64,000 bases of DNA from Martinezella hainanensis (GTDB taxonomy: Bacteria; Pseudomonadota; Alphaproteobacteria; Rhizobiales; Rhizobiaceae), in assembly GCF_900094555.1 (NCBI RefSeq), contig NZ_FMAC01000003.1:605850-669849 (forward strand), read 5' to 3'. Made by a program: the position numbers and the translations under genes. The notes under the pieces are model-generated. The model was not told the DNA's origin. It made no database searches and saw only the letters and a program-made list of their open reading frames with translations. This document shows, piece after piece, positions 54,389 through 63,607 of this stretch; positions within the stretch are counted from its first letter, which is position 1; each line of letters begins with the position of its first letter.

Positions 54389-54490
54389 TGCGGCCCCGCG
54401 CCTACAAGGAGCGTATCAGCGAGTTCGAGAAAGACTTCGGAATCATGGTGTGAAAGTCGCACCGCCATTTCCGATGTATCGTCAGGTAAG
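54389..54490 (+). pseudogene. Remnant of a sugar ABC binding protein, frameshifted
   Basis: From 54389 one frame reads RPRAYKERISEFEKDFGI, then a stop at 54452-54454; a neighbouring frame continues VKVAPPFPMYRQ. Joined, they match the start of class II binding proteins (AYKERI.EFEK.TGI.V...P.P.Y). The rest of the gene is missing or unreadable beyond about 54490. Divergent from the LacI relic at 54110, with both cut at the same junction. Confidence 0.6.
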
Positions 54491-54791
54491 CCCGCGCGAA
54501 GACGAACGGCAGGCTGAGGGTTCTATTGGACGGAGGCGATTCAGCTCGCCGTCGATACGATATTCAGAGTTCGGGCACTGCCCTTCGCCGGATCGCGGTC
54601 ATCGCTCCAACCGCTGCGGTGGTTCATATACGCACGCACGAACACAGCGAGGCAGTTTGGTGGTACTCCATTGAGGCGCTTGTGTCAGTCTTTGAGAAGG
54701 AAGAGGGCTGCCATTCATTTCCGAGCTAGTAGCATGGTCTTGGCGATCGGAAAGATTTCCAGCGATCTCATTCCGCCATGGCGCCGGCTGC
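54491..54791. other. Degenerate region, no gene recognised
   Basis: About 300 bp after the binding-protein remnant and before the permease gene's 3' end. Short open frames lack family features. It probably holds decayed sequence. Confidence 0.4.
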
Positions 54792-55673
54792 CTATCCCTT
54801 TATCCCGGCTGAAAGCATGATCGCGCGCGTGATCTGCCTTTGGAAGACAAGGTAGAGAATGGCGACGGGGAGGCCGGCGAGGACCGCTGCGGCCATATCC
54901 TTGGCGAAACGCACGCCGAAAACATCCTTAACCTGGGTAATTCCGACGGGAATGGTGATCGTGCTGTCCGATGTCGCGACCAGGAATGGCCAGAGGAAAT
55001 TGTTCCAAGCCGCGATGAAGGTGGTTATGCCGAGCGCTGTGATGACGCCCCAGTTCATCGGCACATAGATCTTCCAGAGCGTTCTCAAATGCCCGGCATT
55101 GTCGAGCATCGCCGCCTCGCGGAATTCTTTCGGAATCTGGTCGAAAAATTGTTTGAGGATGATGATGACCGATGGCACCACGAGCTGCGGCAGTACGATG
55201 CCGCCCCAGCTGTTGATGAGCCCGAACGTGTTCATCAGCACGAAATGGTTGATGATGAGCGCCTCCGCCGGCACCATTACTGAGGCAATCAGCGCCCCAT
55301 AGATCACGCGGCGGCCGGGAAACTGGATTTGGCTGAGCGCATAGGCGCAGCCGACGCTCATCGCAAGCACCAGAACCGCAATGATCGCCGAGGTGCCGAC
55401 CGAATTCACATACCATTGCACGATGCTCGATCGCTCGATCACATAGCGATAGGGCTCAAGCGTCGGTGCCTTCGGAAAAAGCCCGGGCGAGCGGCTTACC
55501 ACTTCGGTGTCCGATTTGATCGACGTCATGACCGCCCAGTAGAGCGGAAAGAACCAGATGAGAGCGCCGAACGCCGTCAGGGCGGTCAACGCGTGCCCGC
55601 TCCAGCCTCGTGAGGCGACATGGCTCTTTGCCGTGGTCAATTCTGTTTGCGCGCCTGTGGTGAGACCGCTCAT
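54792..55673 (-). CDS. CUT1 sugar ABC permease (MalG-like)
   Basis: A 293-aa permease: FGALIWFFPLYWAVMTSIKS, helices YVNSVGTSAIIAVLVLAMSV, the EAA loop IPKEFREAAMLDNAGHLRTL, then FIAAWNNFLWPFLVATSDST and RQITRAIMLSAGIKG. ATG at 55673 overlaps the MalF-like stop by 4 nt. Third gene of a binding protein-MalF-MalG operon lacking an ATPase. Confidence 0.92.
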   Translation of the reverse strand: MSGLTTGAQTELTTAKSHVASRGWSGHALTALTAFGALIWFFPLYWAVMTSIKSDTEVVSRSPGLFPKAPTLEPYRYVIERSSIVQWYVNSVGTSAIIAVLVLAMSVGCAYALSQIQFPGRRVIYGALIASVMVPAEALIINHFVLMNTFGLINSWGGIVLPQLVVPSVIIILKQFFDQIPKEFREAAMLDNAGHLRTLWKIYVPMNWGVITALGITTFIAAWNNFLWPFLVATSDSTITIPVGITQVKDVFGVRFAKDMAAAVLAGLPVAILYLVFQRQITRAIMLSAGIKG

Positions 55674-56563
55674 TTTTCGCCTCGCGCCCGCAGGAACTGA
55701 TATTGGAGGACCGAGGCAATGAGAATGATGACGAACAGGATGGTGGCGACGGCCGCACCTTCGCCACCCTTGTTCTGCTTGAAGGCCAGATCGTAGATGA
55801 CGGTCATGACCACCGTTTGCGCATCCGCCGGCGTATGGGCGAAATAGCCGAGCAGATAGGGCTGTGCGAAGATCTTGAACTGCGCAATCAGCTGCAGCGT
55901 CAGCACCAGCGCCGTGACCGGCCAGATCAGCGGCCAGGTTATTCTCGAAAACACCCGCCAGCGGTTGGCATTGTCGAGTGCGGCCGCTTCGTAGACGTCA
56001 GGTGAGATGCTACGCAGCGCCGCAAGGAACAGCAGGATGTTAAAGCCGATGGTCCACCAGATCGTGACCACTGCAACTGACGGCATGAAATAAGTTGGCG
56101 AACGCAGCACCGGAAGCGGCCGCCCGCCGGTAAACAGCCCAATGACAGTCTGGATGACGCCGTATTGCATGTTTGCAATCCAGGTCCAGATCTGGGTCAC
56201 CACCGACACCGGCAGGATCGAGGGCAGGAAAAAACAGGCGAGAACCAACATCTGTATGCGCCCGCTCAGGCGGTTGATGCCCATGGCGATGGACAGCGCG
56301 AGAAACGTGCCGGGGACGACGGTCAGGACGATGAAATAGAGGGTGTTCAGAAGCGCCTTCTGAAATTGGGGGGAGGAGAGCTGGCGCGCATAATTGTCGA
56401 GGCCAACCCATTCGCCCGGTCCGATCAGTGGCGCATTGGTCAGGCTCATCGCCACCATCCGCCATGTCGGGTAGGCAAATATCACCAGAAACGCGATGAC
56501 CGCCGGTGCGACCAGCAATGCTGCGACCGCATTATCCTGCTTCCTGTTGCTGACTGCGGCCAT
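55670..56563 (-). CDS. CUT1 sugar ABC permease (MalF-like)
   Basis: A 297-aa permease. It opens with AALLVAPAVIAFLVIFAYPT. ACFFLPSILPVSVVTQIWTW follows, and the coupling loop ISPDVYEAAALDNANRWRVF, with RITWPLIWPVTALVLTLQLI. Starts 65 nt after the binding-protein stop with a hairpin between. Downstream gene overlap is ATGA. Confidence 0.92.
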   Translation of the reverse strand: MAAVSNRKQDNAVAALLVAPAVIAFLVIFAYPTWRMVAMSLTNAPLIGPGEWVGLDNYARQLSSPQFQKALLNTLYFIVLTVVPGTFLALSIAMGINRLSGRIQMLVLACFFLPSILPVSVVTQIWTWIANMQYGVIQTVIGLFTGGRPLPVLRSPTYFMPSVAVVTIWWTIGFNILLFLAALRSISPDVYEAAALDNANRWRVFSRITWPLIWPVTALVLTLQLIAQFKIFAQPYLLGYFAHTPADAQTVVMTVIYDLAFKQNKGGEGAAVATILFVIILIASVLQYQFLRARGEK

Positions 56564-56585
56564 CCGTCACCTCTCTCGCTAATGC

Positions 56586-56615
56586 AGCCCCGGGACAGGG
56601 AGGAGCCCCGGAGCT
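56586..56615 (-). terminator. Stem-loop between binding protein and permease genes
   Basis: AGCCCCGGG (56586-56594) and CCCGGAGCT (56607-56615) pair with one mismatch around a 12-nt loop, 14 nt after the binding-protein stop. No T-tract; inferred mRNA-stabilising or partial terminator role. Confidence 0.5.
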
Positions 56616-56628
56616 GTTGAAGAAAACA

Positions 56629-57888
56629 TCACTGAGAGTTCATGTGTTCGCGAAACTTCTCGAGTGTTTCCTTCACATCGCCTTCGCCATTCAGCGGCCC
56701 GGACGCCATATTCTGCCAATCGTCGTCAAATTTCGATGCCGCACCCGTCAGCGGCGTCTTCGGCATGTAGAAGGCGTTGAGCGCCATGGCTGCATAATCT
56801 GCCTGCGGCTTGAGCGCCTTGTAGGCGGCCGAAGTGCTGACCGGCAGATAGGCGGGGATATGGCCGGCGGCCGCCCATTCCAGCGAGTTGACATTCATCC
56901 AGCGGATGACTTCGAGAACCGCGGCGCGTTTTTCCGGCGTCATGGTCTTGCCGACATTGTTGGGGATCACGAAGGAATGAGAGTCAGACCAGTTGGCGGG
57001 TTTGCCCATCCAGGCCGGAATGTTGACCATGCCGTAATCGAAACCGTTGCCCTTGGCGACTTCCGTTTCCATGGTCGGCAGTTCCCAATTGCCATTCAGG
57101 AAGAAGGCGGATTGTCCGGCGATGAAGGTGGGTGTGATGGTTTCGGTGTCGATATAGGGCTGCGCCCAACCTTGTTTCACCCATTCGGCGACTTCGTTGT
57201 AGGCTTTTTCCATCTTGTCGAAATTGTCGCCCTGCAGGAACTTGCCGTCGGCGGTGAGCTGGCCGCCCTCCTGGCCGAACAGGGTGTAGATATCGCGCAG
57301 ATCGCCGTTGGATGAGGAGATGACGACGCCGTTCTTGCCGGCCTCCTTGGCCTTGGCCAGCACCGCGCGCCAGCCTTCCAGGGTGTCGATGCCGGTCGGC
57401 TTGCCGTCGTTGCCCAGCGCACCCAGATCTTTCAGTACAGTCTTGTTGTAGTAGAGCACTTCGCCGTGCACATCGAAGGGGACGGCATAGCGGACGTTAT
57501 CGACCGTCGAGGCGGCGATTGCATTCGGTGGATAGTCACCGTCCTTCAGCCCGACGGCCTCGAGCTCCTTCGGATCGATCGGCGAGATGGTCTTGGCCGC
57601 AACCGCGCCTGCCAGGCGAGACAGGTGGTAGGTGGCGATGTCCGGCCCCTGGCCGACTGCTGCGGATGTCTGCAGCTTGGTGTAGTAGGGGATGCCCCAT
57701 TCGAGCGTCGTGCCCGTGATCTGGATCTTGTCCTTGTGCTCATCGTTGAAGCGCTGGATCAGCGCCTTCATTCGCACGCCATCGCCTCCGGACAGAAAGT
57801 CCCACCAGACGACATTTTCGACTGCGAATGCCGGAAAGGCGGTCATTAGGGCTAATGCCGCAATCGATGTTCTCAACAGGTTACGCAT
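56629..57888 (-). CDS. CUT1 sugar ABC binding protein
   Basis: A 419-aa periplasmic protein. Signal peptide MRNLLRTSIAALALMTAF, cut after AFA near 22. The mature part opens ENVVWWDFLSGGDGVRMKAL; HYDLA-type strand is PDIATYHLSRLAGAV; then YAVPFDVHGEVLYYNKTVL and IAGQSAFFLNGNWELPTME. ATG at 57888 follows GGAGGAGAG. Upstream is a GH2 glycosidase gene, 103 bp away, suggesting uptake of an oligosaccharide or glycoside that GH2 cleaves. Confidence 0.92.
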   Translation of the reverse strand: MRNLLRTSIAALALMTAFPAFAVENVVWWDFLSGGDGVRMKALIQRFNDEHKDKIQITGTTLEWGIPYYTKLQTSAAVGQGPDIATYHLSRLAGAVAAKTISPIDPKELEAVGLKDGDYPPNAIAASTVDNVRYAVPFDVHGEVLYYNKTVLKDLGALGNDGKPTGIDTLEGWRAVLAKAKEAGKNGVVISSSNGDLRDIYTLFGQEGGQLTADGKFLQGDNFDKMEKAYNEVAEWVKQGWAQPYIDTETITPTFIAGQSAFFLNGNWELPTMETEVAKGNGFDYGMVNIPAWMGKPANWSDSHSFVIPNNVGKTMTPEKRAAVLEVIRWMNVNSLEWAAAGHIPAYLPVSTSAAYKALKPQADYAAMALNAFYMPKTPLTGAASKFDDDWQNMASGPLNGEGDVKETLEKFREHMNSQ

Positions 57889-57991
57889 GTCTCTCCTCCA
57901 GGCTGTTTTGTTTTCCTCCCGGCCGCCCGTTGCGGGCTGGCCCTTATGCGCTGCGCCGCAGCTAACGAGCTGCGTGATATTCGTTGACGGC

Positions 57992-60733
57992 TTATCCGGC
58001 TGCCGTCTCGATGATGCAATCAAGCAAGGTCGCCGCGACCGGATCGACACCGGCCGCCTCGCGCATCAGGCCGAAGGTCGTGGCGACGATGCGGCCGGCG
58101 CCAACCTGCCGCTCGGCAATGGTTGCGCATGGCTTGTGGATCCAGCCAACCATCGTCCCGGCATGGACCAGGCCGTCAAAATGGATCGGCCGGAAGCCGG
58201 TGATGACGCGGTTCGGGTTGACGCCGACGAAGGAAAGGTCGGTCAGCGGGCCGCCCGGCAAGCGCTCGAATTTTCCCGAGCGCTTTACCCAGCTGAAGCC
58301 TGTGACCCAATTGCCTTTCCATATGGTGCCGTTGCGTTCGGTGACGCGCATCTGCGGCATGGATTGCCCGCGGTCGCCGCCGGTCGGGTAGTTCCAGTTC
58401 GGCTGGTCGTTGCGCAGGTTGCCGAAGGGCAGCGGCGCCACATCGGCGAGCGACACATACCGGGCGCCATGCTCCATGGCGTCGATATCAGCCTGGCTCA
58501 GGGAAGACGCAACCCGCACATCCGCCTTATTGGCCTCGACAACCGCGTAGCCGAGCGCGGTCAGATATTGGGCGATTTCGAGTTCTGCCGAGTAGACGGA
58601 AAGCATGGGCTTGGGGCGGCGTTCATAGACGCTGACGTCGAGGCTGTTGCGTGCAATCTCCTTGCCGCTGGTGATGATTGTAAACTGGACGCTGACCTGT
58701 CTGCCGGCCATGGCCGCGGTAAAGGGCAGAGATAGTGCGGGCAGATGATGCACCGACGTTGCGTTTATCGCCGGGATTGCCATCTTGCCGGCGGTTGCAC
58801 CATCGATGCTCCAGCTCAGTTCGGCTGTGGGGATCGCCTTGCCGCCGGTCGAGATTTCAAGCTCGACGCTCGCCGTATCGCCTGCCCAGACCGCATGGTG
58901 CTGCATGCGCGGGACGATGACGACATCGGTGTTAATCTCATGGAAGCGATGGTGATAGGCGCGTGTATTGCGCTGCATGTCCATCAGGCCATTGGCTTCC
59001 CAATGCAGGTCAGTCAGCTCGGTGATGACATAGCCCTGGATCGAGGCGTGGCGGCGCATCTCCTCTATTTCAAACTTGAGGGCATTGAACTGATGCCACT
59101 GCGCGTCCTCGATGAAGGAGCCAAAGGATGGAAAGACCTTGTCGAACTGATAGGTACGGAAGCGCTGTTCGACCCCATGCGGATAGGTCGCACCGTCGCT
59201 ATCCCATTCCAGGCCGTTGATGAACCAGAAGGGTTCCTTGCCGTCCTTCTTGAGCTTTTCGGGATGGGGCAGGCCCCAGACGCCGAACTCGGAGACGACG
59301 AGCGGCTCGTCGCCACGCCGCTTGGCATCGCCGTTCGGCGAATAGGACCAGTCGGGCCGTCCGGCGAAGGCCGATACCCAGTCGGTCCATTCGCGCGCCA
59401 TTTCCGGAACCGAGGCGTAATAGTGGTAGTCGTCGATGTCGGAGACGACATGGAAATTCGGAATGCAGGCGGAATTGTCGACGACCAGCCGCGTCGGGTC
59501 CTTCTTCTTCAGCCAGTGATAGGCGTTTTCCAGCCAGGCCCGCTGATCGGCGCTTTCGACGAGGCGCGTTCCCCAATCCTCGTTGATGATGGTCCAGATC
59601 ACGATGGAGGGATGGTTGCCGTCGCGGCGCAGGATGCCTTCCATCGTATCGAGCAGGCGCTTCGCCGACTTGTCGGTGAAGGTCTGGATATTCGGAATTT
59701 CCGTCCAGACCAGCAGGCCGAACCGGTCCGCCACATCATAGTAGCGCGGGTCAGGAACCTTGATGTGGCAGCGCAGGAGGTTGAGGCCGAGCTCCTTCGA
59801 CTTGCGTGCCTGATCCTCCAGGAATTCGAGCGACGGCGGCGTATAGATGCCCTCGGGATAATAATCCTGGTCCAGCGCGCCGCGCATGTAGAAGGGCTGC
59901 CCGTTCAGGAAGAACTTTCCATCCTTCGCCTCGAAAGTGCGAAAGCCGAAATTCTGCTCGGCGGCATCGATGACGGCGCCACCCTCGGACAGCTCGGCAA
60001 CGGCCCGATAAAGCGCGGGATCATCGAGCGACCACGCCTCCACATCAGCGACTTTAAGCGCGACCGAAGCCCACGCTTCGTCGTCGAGCCCAAGTTCGGT
60101 CGAAGCTGCGACTGCACTGTTGCGGTCCAGAAGCGTGATCTTCAAGGCGCCGCTAAAGGCCGCTGCCAGCTCGACATCGATGGTGACATCGCCCGTGGCG
60201 AGATCAGCGCGAATGGCCTGGTGGGTGATATGCGCCTGGCTGCGGCATTCGAGCCAGACCGATTGCCAGATGCCGCCCAGCATTCCGTACCAGCTCTGCT
60301 TGCCGTGCGGGATCTCGTCGAACGGAAAATCCGGGAAGACCCGGGCATCGGCGCTCGGCAGCGTAACCTTCACGTCCAAACGCAATTCGCCGGTAAGCAG
60401 ATCGGCGGGGATGACAAATTCAAACGGCAGATAGCCGCCTTCGTGGGAACCAAGCGCGCAGCCGTTGACCGACACTTCGGCGAAATAGTTCACGGCACCG
60501 AAATGCACGATGACCTGATGGTCGAGCCATTCCTGCGGCACTGTGAAGCCGCGGGAATAGGTTGCGATGCCAGCCGTTGCCCGCAGATCCGGAAAGTGGG
60601 CCTGCCAGGGCGCGGGCACGGCAATCGTCGTCGGCGTTTGGCCATCCAGCTGAAAATCCCAGGTTCCGTCGAGAGACCGCCGCGCGCGCGGCCCGGAATG
60701 AGTATCGGCGAAACCGCGGGAGGCAATGGTCAT
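57992..60733 (-). CDS. Glycoside hydrolase family 2 (beta-galactosidase/glucuronidase-like)
   Basis: A 913-aa cytosolic glycosidase. N-terminal sugar-binding jelly roll (about 15-180; VHFGAVNYFAEVSVNG), Ig-like domain (180-280), catalytic barrel from 280. Acid/base Glu385 in WTIINEDWG and nucleophile Glu482 in VVSEFGVWG follow the GH2 pattern. The C-terminal 350 residues include beta domains absent from short beta-glucuronidases. No signal peptide, so substrate enters through the adjacent importer (56629-54792). Divergent from a LacI gene with TAAGTTAC sites. Could hydrolyse beta-galactosides, glucuronides or mannosides. Confidence 0.92.
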   Translation of the reverse strand: MTIASRGFADTHSGPRARRSLDGTWDFQLDGQTPTTIAVPAPWQAHFPDLRATAGIATYSRGFTVPQEWLDHQVIVHFGAVNYFAEVSVNGCALGSHEGGYLPFEFVIPADLLTGELRLDVKVTLPSADARVFPDFPFDEIPHGKQSWYGMLGGIWQSVWLECRSQAHITHQAIRADLATGDVTIDVELAAAFSGALKITLLDRNSAVAASTELGLDDEAWASVALKVADVEAWSLDDPALYRAVAELSEGGAVIDAAEQNFGFRTFEAKDGKFFLNGQPFYMRGALDQDYYPEGIYTPPSLEFLEDQARKSKELGLNLLRCHIKVPDPRYYDVADRFGLLVWTEIPNIQTFTDKSAKRLLDTMEGILRRDGNHPSIVIWTIINEDWGTRLVESADQRAWLENAYHWLKKKDPTRLVVDNSACIPNFHVVSDIDDYHYYASVPEMAREWTDWVSAFAGRPDWSYSPNGDAKRRGDEPLVVSEFGVWGLPHPEKLKKDGKEPFWFINGLEWDSDGATYPHGVEQRFRTYQFDKVFPSFGSFIEDAQWHQFNALKFEIEEMRRHASIQGYVITELTDLHWEANGLMDMQRNTRAYHHRFHEINTDVVIVPRMQHHAVWAGDTASVELEISTGGKAIPTAELSWSIDGATAGKMAIPAINATSVHHLPALSLPFTAAMAGRQVSVQFTIITSGKEIARNSLDVSVYERRPKPMLSVYSAELEIAQYLTALGYAVVEANKADVRVASSLSQADIDAMEHGARYVSLADVAPLPFGNLRNDQPNWNYPTGGDRGQSMPQMRVTERNGTIWKGNWVTGFSWVKRSGKFERLPGGPLTDLSFVGVNPNRVITGFRPIHFDGLVHAGTMVGWIHKPCATIAERQVGAGRIVATTFGLMREAAGVDPVAATLLDCIIETAAG

Positions 60734-60756
60734 GGCCGCAAGCTTTCTGGTTGGAT

Positions 60757-60795
60757 TAAGTTACAAAATAAGTTACAGAAAAGTTTCGTAACTTA
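60757..60795. promoter_or_regulatory. Operator with three TAAGTTAC half-sites
   Basis: TAAGTTAC at 60757-60764 and 60769-60776 and its inverse GTAACTTA at 60788-60795, in the 156-bp gap between GH2 (start 60733) and LacI (start 60890). The second and third copies form an inverted repeat with an 11-nt spacer. Probably bound by the LacI protein. Confidence 0.75.
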
Positions 60796-60889
60796 TAAAC
60801 TTAACTTCCGCAAGGGCCGCAGCTTCACATTGCCCGTCAGATTTTCTAACGTGCATGCAGGCTGCCCTTGAGTCCGAGAAAGAAACTGA

Positions 60890-61915
60890 GTGAACGACAA
60901 GACGACGAAACGACCGACCATGTCCGACATCGCCTCGCAGGTCGGTGTTTCGCATGCGACGGTTTCACTCGTGCTGAACGAGGCACCCGGCAAGAGGGTT
61001 TCGGAGAAGGTGCGCGAGCGGGTGCTGGCTGTCGCGGAGGAACTTGGCTACCAGAAGACCGCGCCGGCCAATGACCCGATCGGCGGGATCATCGTTCTCC
61101 TGATCGACGATCTCATGGCCTCGCAGCATGCCGCGCCGCTGATCGAAGGTGTTCGGAGCGCGGCGGAAGAGCAGGGCTTAGCGGCACTCACCGTCGTGAC
61201 CGGCGGACAGGTCGAATTCGCTGAATCCATCCTTGACTATCTCGGACGACGCCAGATCGTCGGCGTAATCTATGCAACGCTCATCACCCAGCTGGCGCCG
61301 GTGCTGCCCTCCAAGCTTGGCAACTATCCGGCCGTCCTTCTGAATTGCCACCAGCAGCGGGCCGAGTTTTCGTCGATCATTCCCGGCGATCACGCCGGTG
61401 GTTATGCGGCGACGGAAGCCCTGATCAAGGCCGGCCATCGCCGCATCGCCATGATCGATGCCGGCAGACAGCGGCTTGAAGCGGCTCGCGATCGTCTGAG
61501 CGGTTATCGCCAGGCGCTGACGACTTACGATATTGCCGTCGATCCGGAACTGATCCTTTCGGAAGCCTGGTCGCTTGATCTCGGTCGGGAAAAGATGCTG
61601 CAACTGCTCGACCTGCCGTCGCCGCCGACGGCTGTGTTCTGCTTTTCCGACCGGGTGGCGATGGGTGCTTATGATGCGATCAGGATGCGCGGGTTGAGGA
61701 TTCCCGACGATATTTCCGTCATCGGTTTCGACGATGAAAGCCTTGCCCGAAAAATTCTGCCGCCGCTCACAACGTTGAAGCTGCCGCACGAGGATATGGG
61801 CCGTTGGGCGGTCACCGAACTCCTGGAAAAGGTGATGCAGCCAAAGAAGCCGCCGGTGCGGCTGAAAATGGAGTGCCAGCTGATCCTTCGAGCGTCCGTC
61901 GCGCCACCGCCTTGA
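60890..61915 (+). CDS. LacI-family regulator of the GH2/importer genes
   Basis: A 341-aa repressor. The helix-turn-helix (MSDIASQVGVSHATVSLVLN) and hinge are followed by the effector domain starting IIVLLIDDLMASQHAAPLIE, with AVFCFSDRVAMGAYDAIRM and ISVIGFDDESLARKI. GTG at 60890 precedes a short N-terminal tail; ATG at 60920 is an alternative. Divergent from the GH2 gene with TAAGTTAC half-sites between, so it most likely controls GH2 and the importer. Confidence 0.9.
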   Translation: MNDKTTKRPTMSDIASQVGVSHATVSLVLNEAPGKRVSEKVRERVLAVAEELGYQKTAPANDPIGGIIVLLIDDLMASQHAAPLIEGVRSAAEEQGLAALTVVTGGQVEFAESILDYLGRRQIVGVIYATLITQLAPVLPSKLGNYPAVLLNCHQQRAEFSSIIPGDHAGGYAATEALIKAGHRRIAMIDAGRQRLEAARDRLSGYRQALTTYDIAVDPELILSEAWSLDLGREKMLQLLDLPSPPTAVFCFSDRVAMGAYDAIRMRGLRIPDDISVIGFDDESLARKILPPLTTLKLPHEDMGRWAVTELLEKVMQPKKPPVRLKMECQLILRASVAPPP

Positions 61916-61969
61916 ATGCAATGAAGGGACGGGCGGCCAATCATATGGGCTGCGGCCCGGACATATCCA

Positions 61970-62713
61970 TTAGGGAAGACGGGATACGTCTATGATAATT
62001 CGCCCGTGATTGTCGGGATCGACCAGGACCGGCAGTATAGTTCCCGCTGCAGTGCGCTTTAGGCGGCGTTCGGAACTGCTGAATGACATGCGCGTCACTG
62101 CGTCCCAATCCGGGCCGCCATTCGGGTGGATCACGCGGACTGTGATGTCCCATGTTCCGCCTGGCGCACTGCTCGGCCTGACTTCGTCGGCGGTCAATAC
62201 CTTTGCGATAGAGGGCTCAAGCCCGACCGCAGCGCTTGCGCCGGCAAGCGCGAGTTCAGTTTGCTGTGCGGTGAGACCATTGAGCTGCTCCGGCGACGTC
62301 GCCCCGTCCGTCGCCTCGCGCCAAACGCGGGGAAAGGCCGGGTGGTCAATCTCGTCGATCCGCTGCTCGTCCTGCTTCTGGGCGCGCAATCTCGCGGCGA
62401 GGGTTTCGGCCGCCTGCTGCCCCGTCGGAACTTTTTCCCATTCGACCCTATAATGTCTGGGGTCGGCAAGATCCACGACGACCGGAAGCATCATGCCCGG
62501 ATGAGGCCATTTCAGCTTCGGCACATCGCGGCCGCTGAAATGGACTGCGGTCGGCGCCATGCGCGCGGCGATGATCACGCCATCGATGTCGCATTTCGGA
62601 AAGAGCGTCACCTCGCCGGCAATGTCCGATGGCGGCGAGCACGCCACGACTTTCAGCCAGCCGCTCACTGGGTTCATGATCTCAGTTCGTTTGACTTTAC
62701 CGAACAAGCTCAT
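61970..62713 (-). CDS. Hypothetical protein with a repeated LPVxVDxxD motif
   Basis: A 247-aa soluble protein containing two copies of a module: GMMLPVVVDLADPRHYRVEW near residue 95 and GTILPVLVDPDNHGRIIIDV near the C terminus. Each is a G-x-x-LPV-x-VD-x-x-(D/N) turn with flanking strands. The middle is helical and charged (AARLRAQKQDEQRIDEIDH). ATG at 62713 (MSLFGKVKR) is the best start. Similar single motifs occur in SHOCT-like proteins of unknown function. No operon partners. Confidence 0.62.
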   Translation of the reverse strand: MSLFGKVKRTEIMNPVSGWLKVVACSPPSDIAGEVTLFPKCDIDGVIIAARMAPTAVHFSGRDVPKLKWPHPGMMLPVVVDLADPRHYRVEWEKVPTGQQAAETLAARLRAQKQDEQRIDEIDHPAFPRVWREATDGATSPEQLNGLTAQQTELALAGASAAVGLEPSIAKVLTADEVRPSSAPGGTWDITVRVIHPNGGPDWDAVTRMSFSSSERRLKRTAAGTILPVLVDPDNHGRIIIDVSRLP

Positions 62714-63128
62714 GCGCGGTACCTGTTCAATCCGCTTCCGATACGATGATATTGAATCATGCCGAAGTCGAGTATTCAAGGCCTGTCGGCACCGCATCCA
62801 GAAACGTGCCGACATCTACGGACGGGATAACGGGACGTTTTCCTGGGGGAGCCGATGATTCGGCATGTCAATTTCTCAATGCTGAAGCGGCCGCTTCCGC
62901 TTTGCTCCAGATTTGCGCGCCCTTTTCCTATCGGAACCGTTGCATCTACCAGAACCTATCATAACGGTATTGTCGATCGCATAGGTGCGGTGCTTTTCCG
63001 CATCTTGAGTTCCGGCTTGATCTCAACCGAAGTTAGTAGGCGGTGCCCTTCCGCTATGGCTTGCGGAAGGGCTGCTGCAGCATGGCTTCCGATTTCCTGG
63101 TTGTCGATCATCATCGTGGTAAGTACCG
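62714..63128. other. Intergenic region with a strong hairpin
   Basis: 415 bp. It holds a 10-bp perfect stem-loop at 63045-63072 (arms GCCCTTCCGC and GCGGAAGGGC, 8-nt loop). No supported ORF; a short open frame lacks family features. Confidence 0.45.
63045..63072. repeat. Perfect 10-bp inverted repeat (stem-loop)
   Basis: GCCCTTCCGC at 63045-63054 pairs with GCGGAAGGGC at 63063-63072 around TATGGCTT. No T-tract on either side within 8 nt. It is not linked to an obvious transcript end and may be a relic or structured element. Confidence 0.55.
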
Positions 63129-63582
63129 GATGAAATCGTGACGATATCGTAGGGTTGTTGAAGCTGGTTATCGAGAAATCAGTGGGCGCGGGCAGGGGGG
63201 CCGGAAGGGACTTTGCGGTCGTTGAGCAGGAAGTGCGCGATCTTGCCCAACGGTCCGCAGAAGCTGGGTGGCAGATAAAGCAACTCATCGGGCGCTCACG
63301 GACTGAAATTGCATCCGGAGCGCGGGTGGTTCTGGAGATCATTTCGACCCGAGTGGTGAGTGCCTCTCGGCAAATGGAAGTCATAGCCCGTTCAAGCAAG
63401 GAGCAGTAGAGCGCTCTCCATGAGGTGAACTCCTCCGTCAACAGGATGGATAGATGACACAGCAGAATGCGGCTATGGTTGAAGAAACAAATGCGACAAC
63501 ACGCGAACTCGGCGAGGAGACAAAAGCGCTCCTCGTGCTGGTTGATCAATTTCAGCTGCCGGCGACAAGCGAGCTCGATTGA
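63129..63582 (+). pseudogene. Remnant of a methyl-accepting chemotaxis protein signalling domain
   Basis: Successive pieces of the conserved MCP hairpin appear in order: DEI (63129), then GRDFAVVEQEVRDLAQRSAE and IKQLIGRS, a TAG stop at 63407-63409, HEVNSSVNRMD in the same frame, and after a frame change TQQNAAMVEETNATTRELGE with the ending LVDQFQL. One nonsense codon and one frameshift after 63440 break it, and another shift lies near 63140. The upstream sensor part is absent. A non-functional relic. Confidence 0.8.
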
Positions 63583-63607
63583 GCCGTGGCCTAAGCGCCT
63601 CTTTCGG

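Noticed and set aside
58745..60871. A 708-codon open frame antisense to the GH2 gene
   Set aside because: Its protein shows no family motif and the opposite strand encodes a GH2 enzyme with intact catalytic residues; long antisense frames are common in high-GC DNA.
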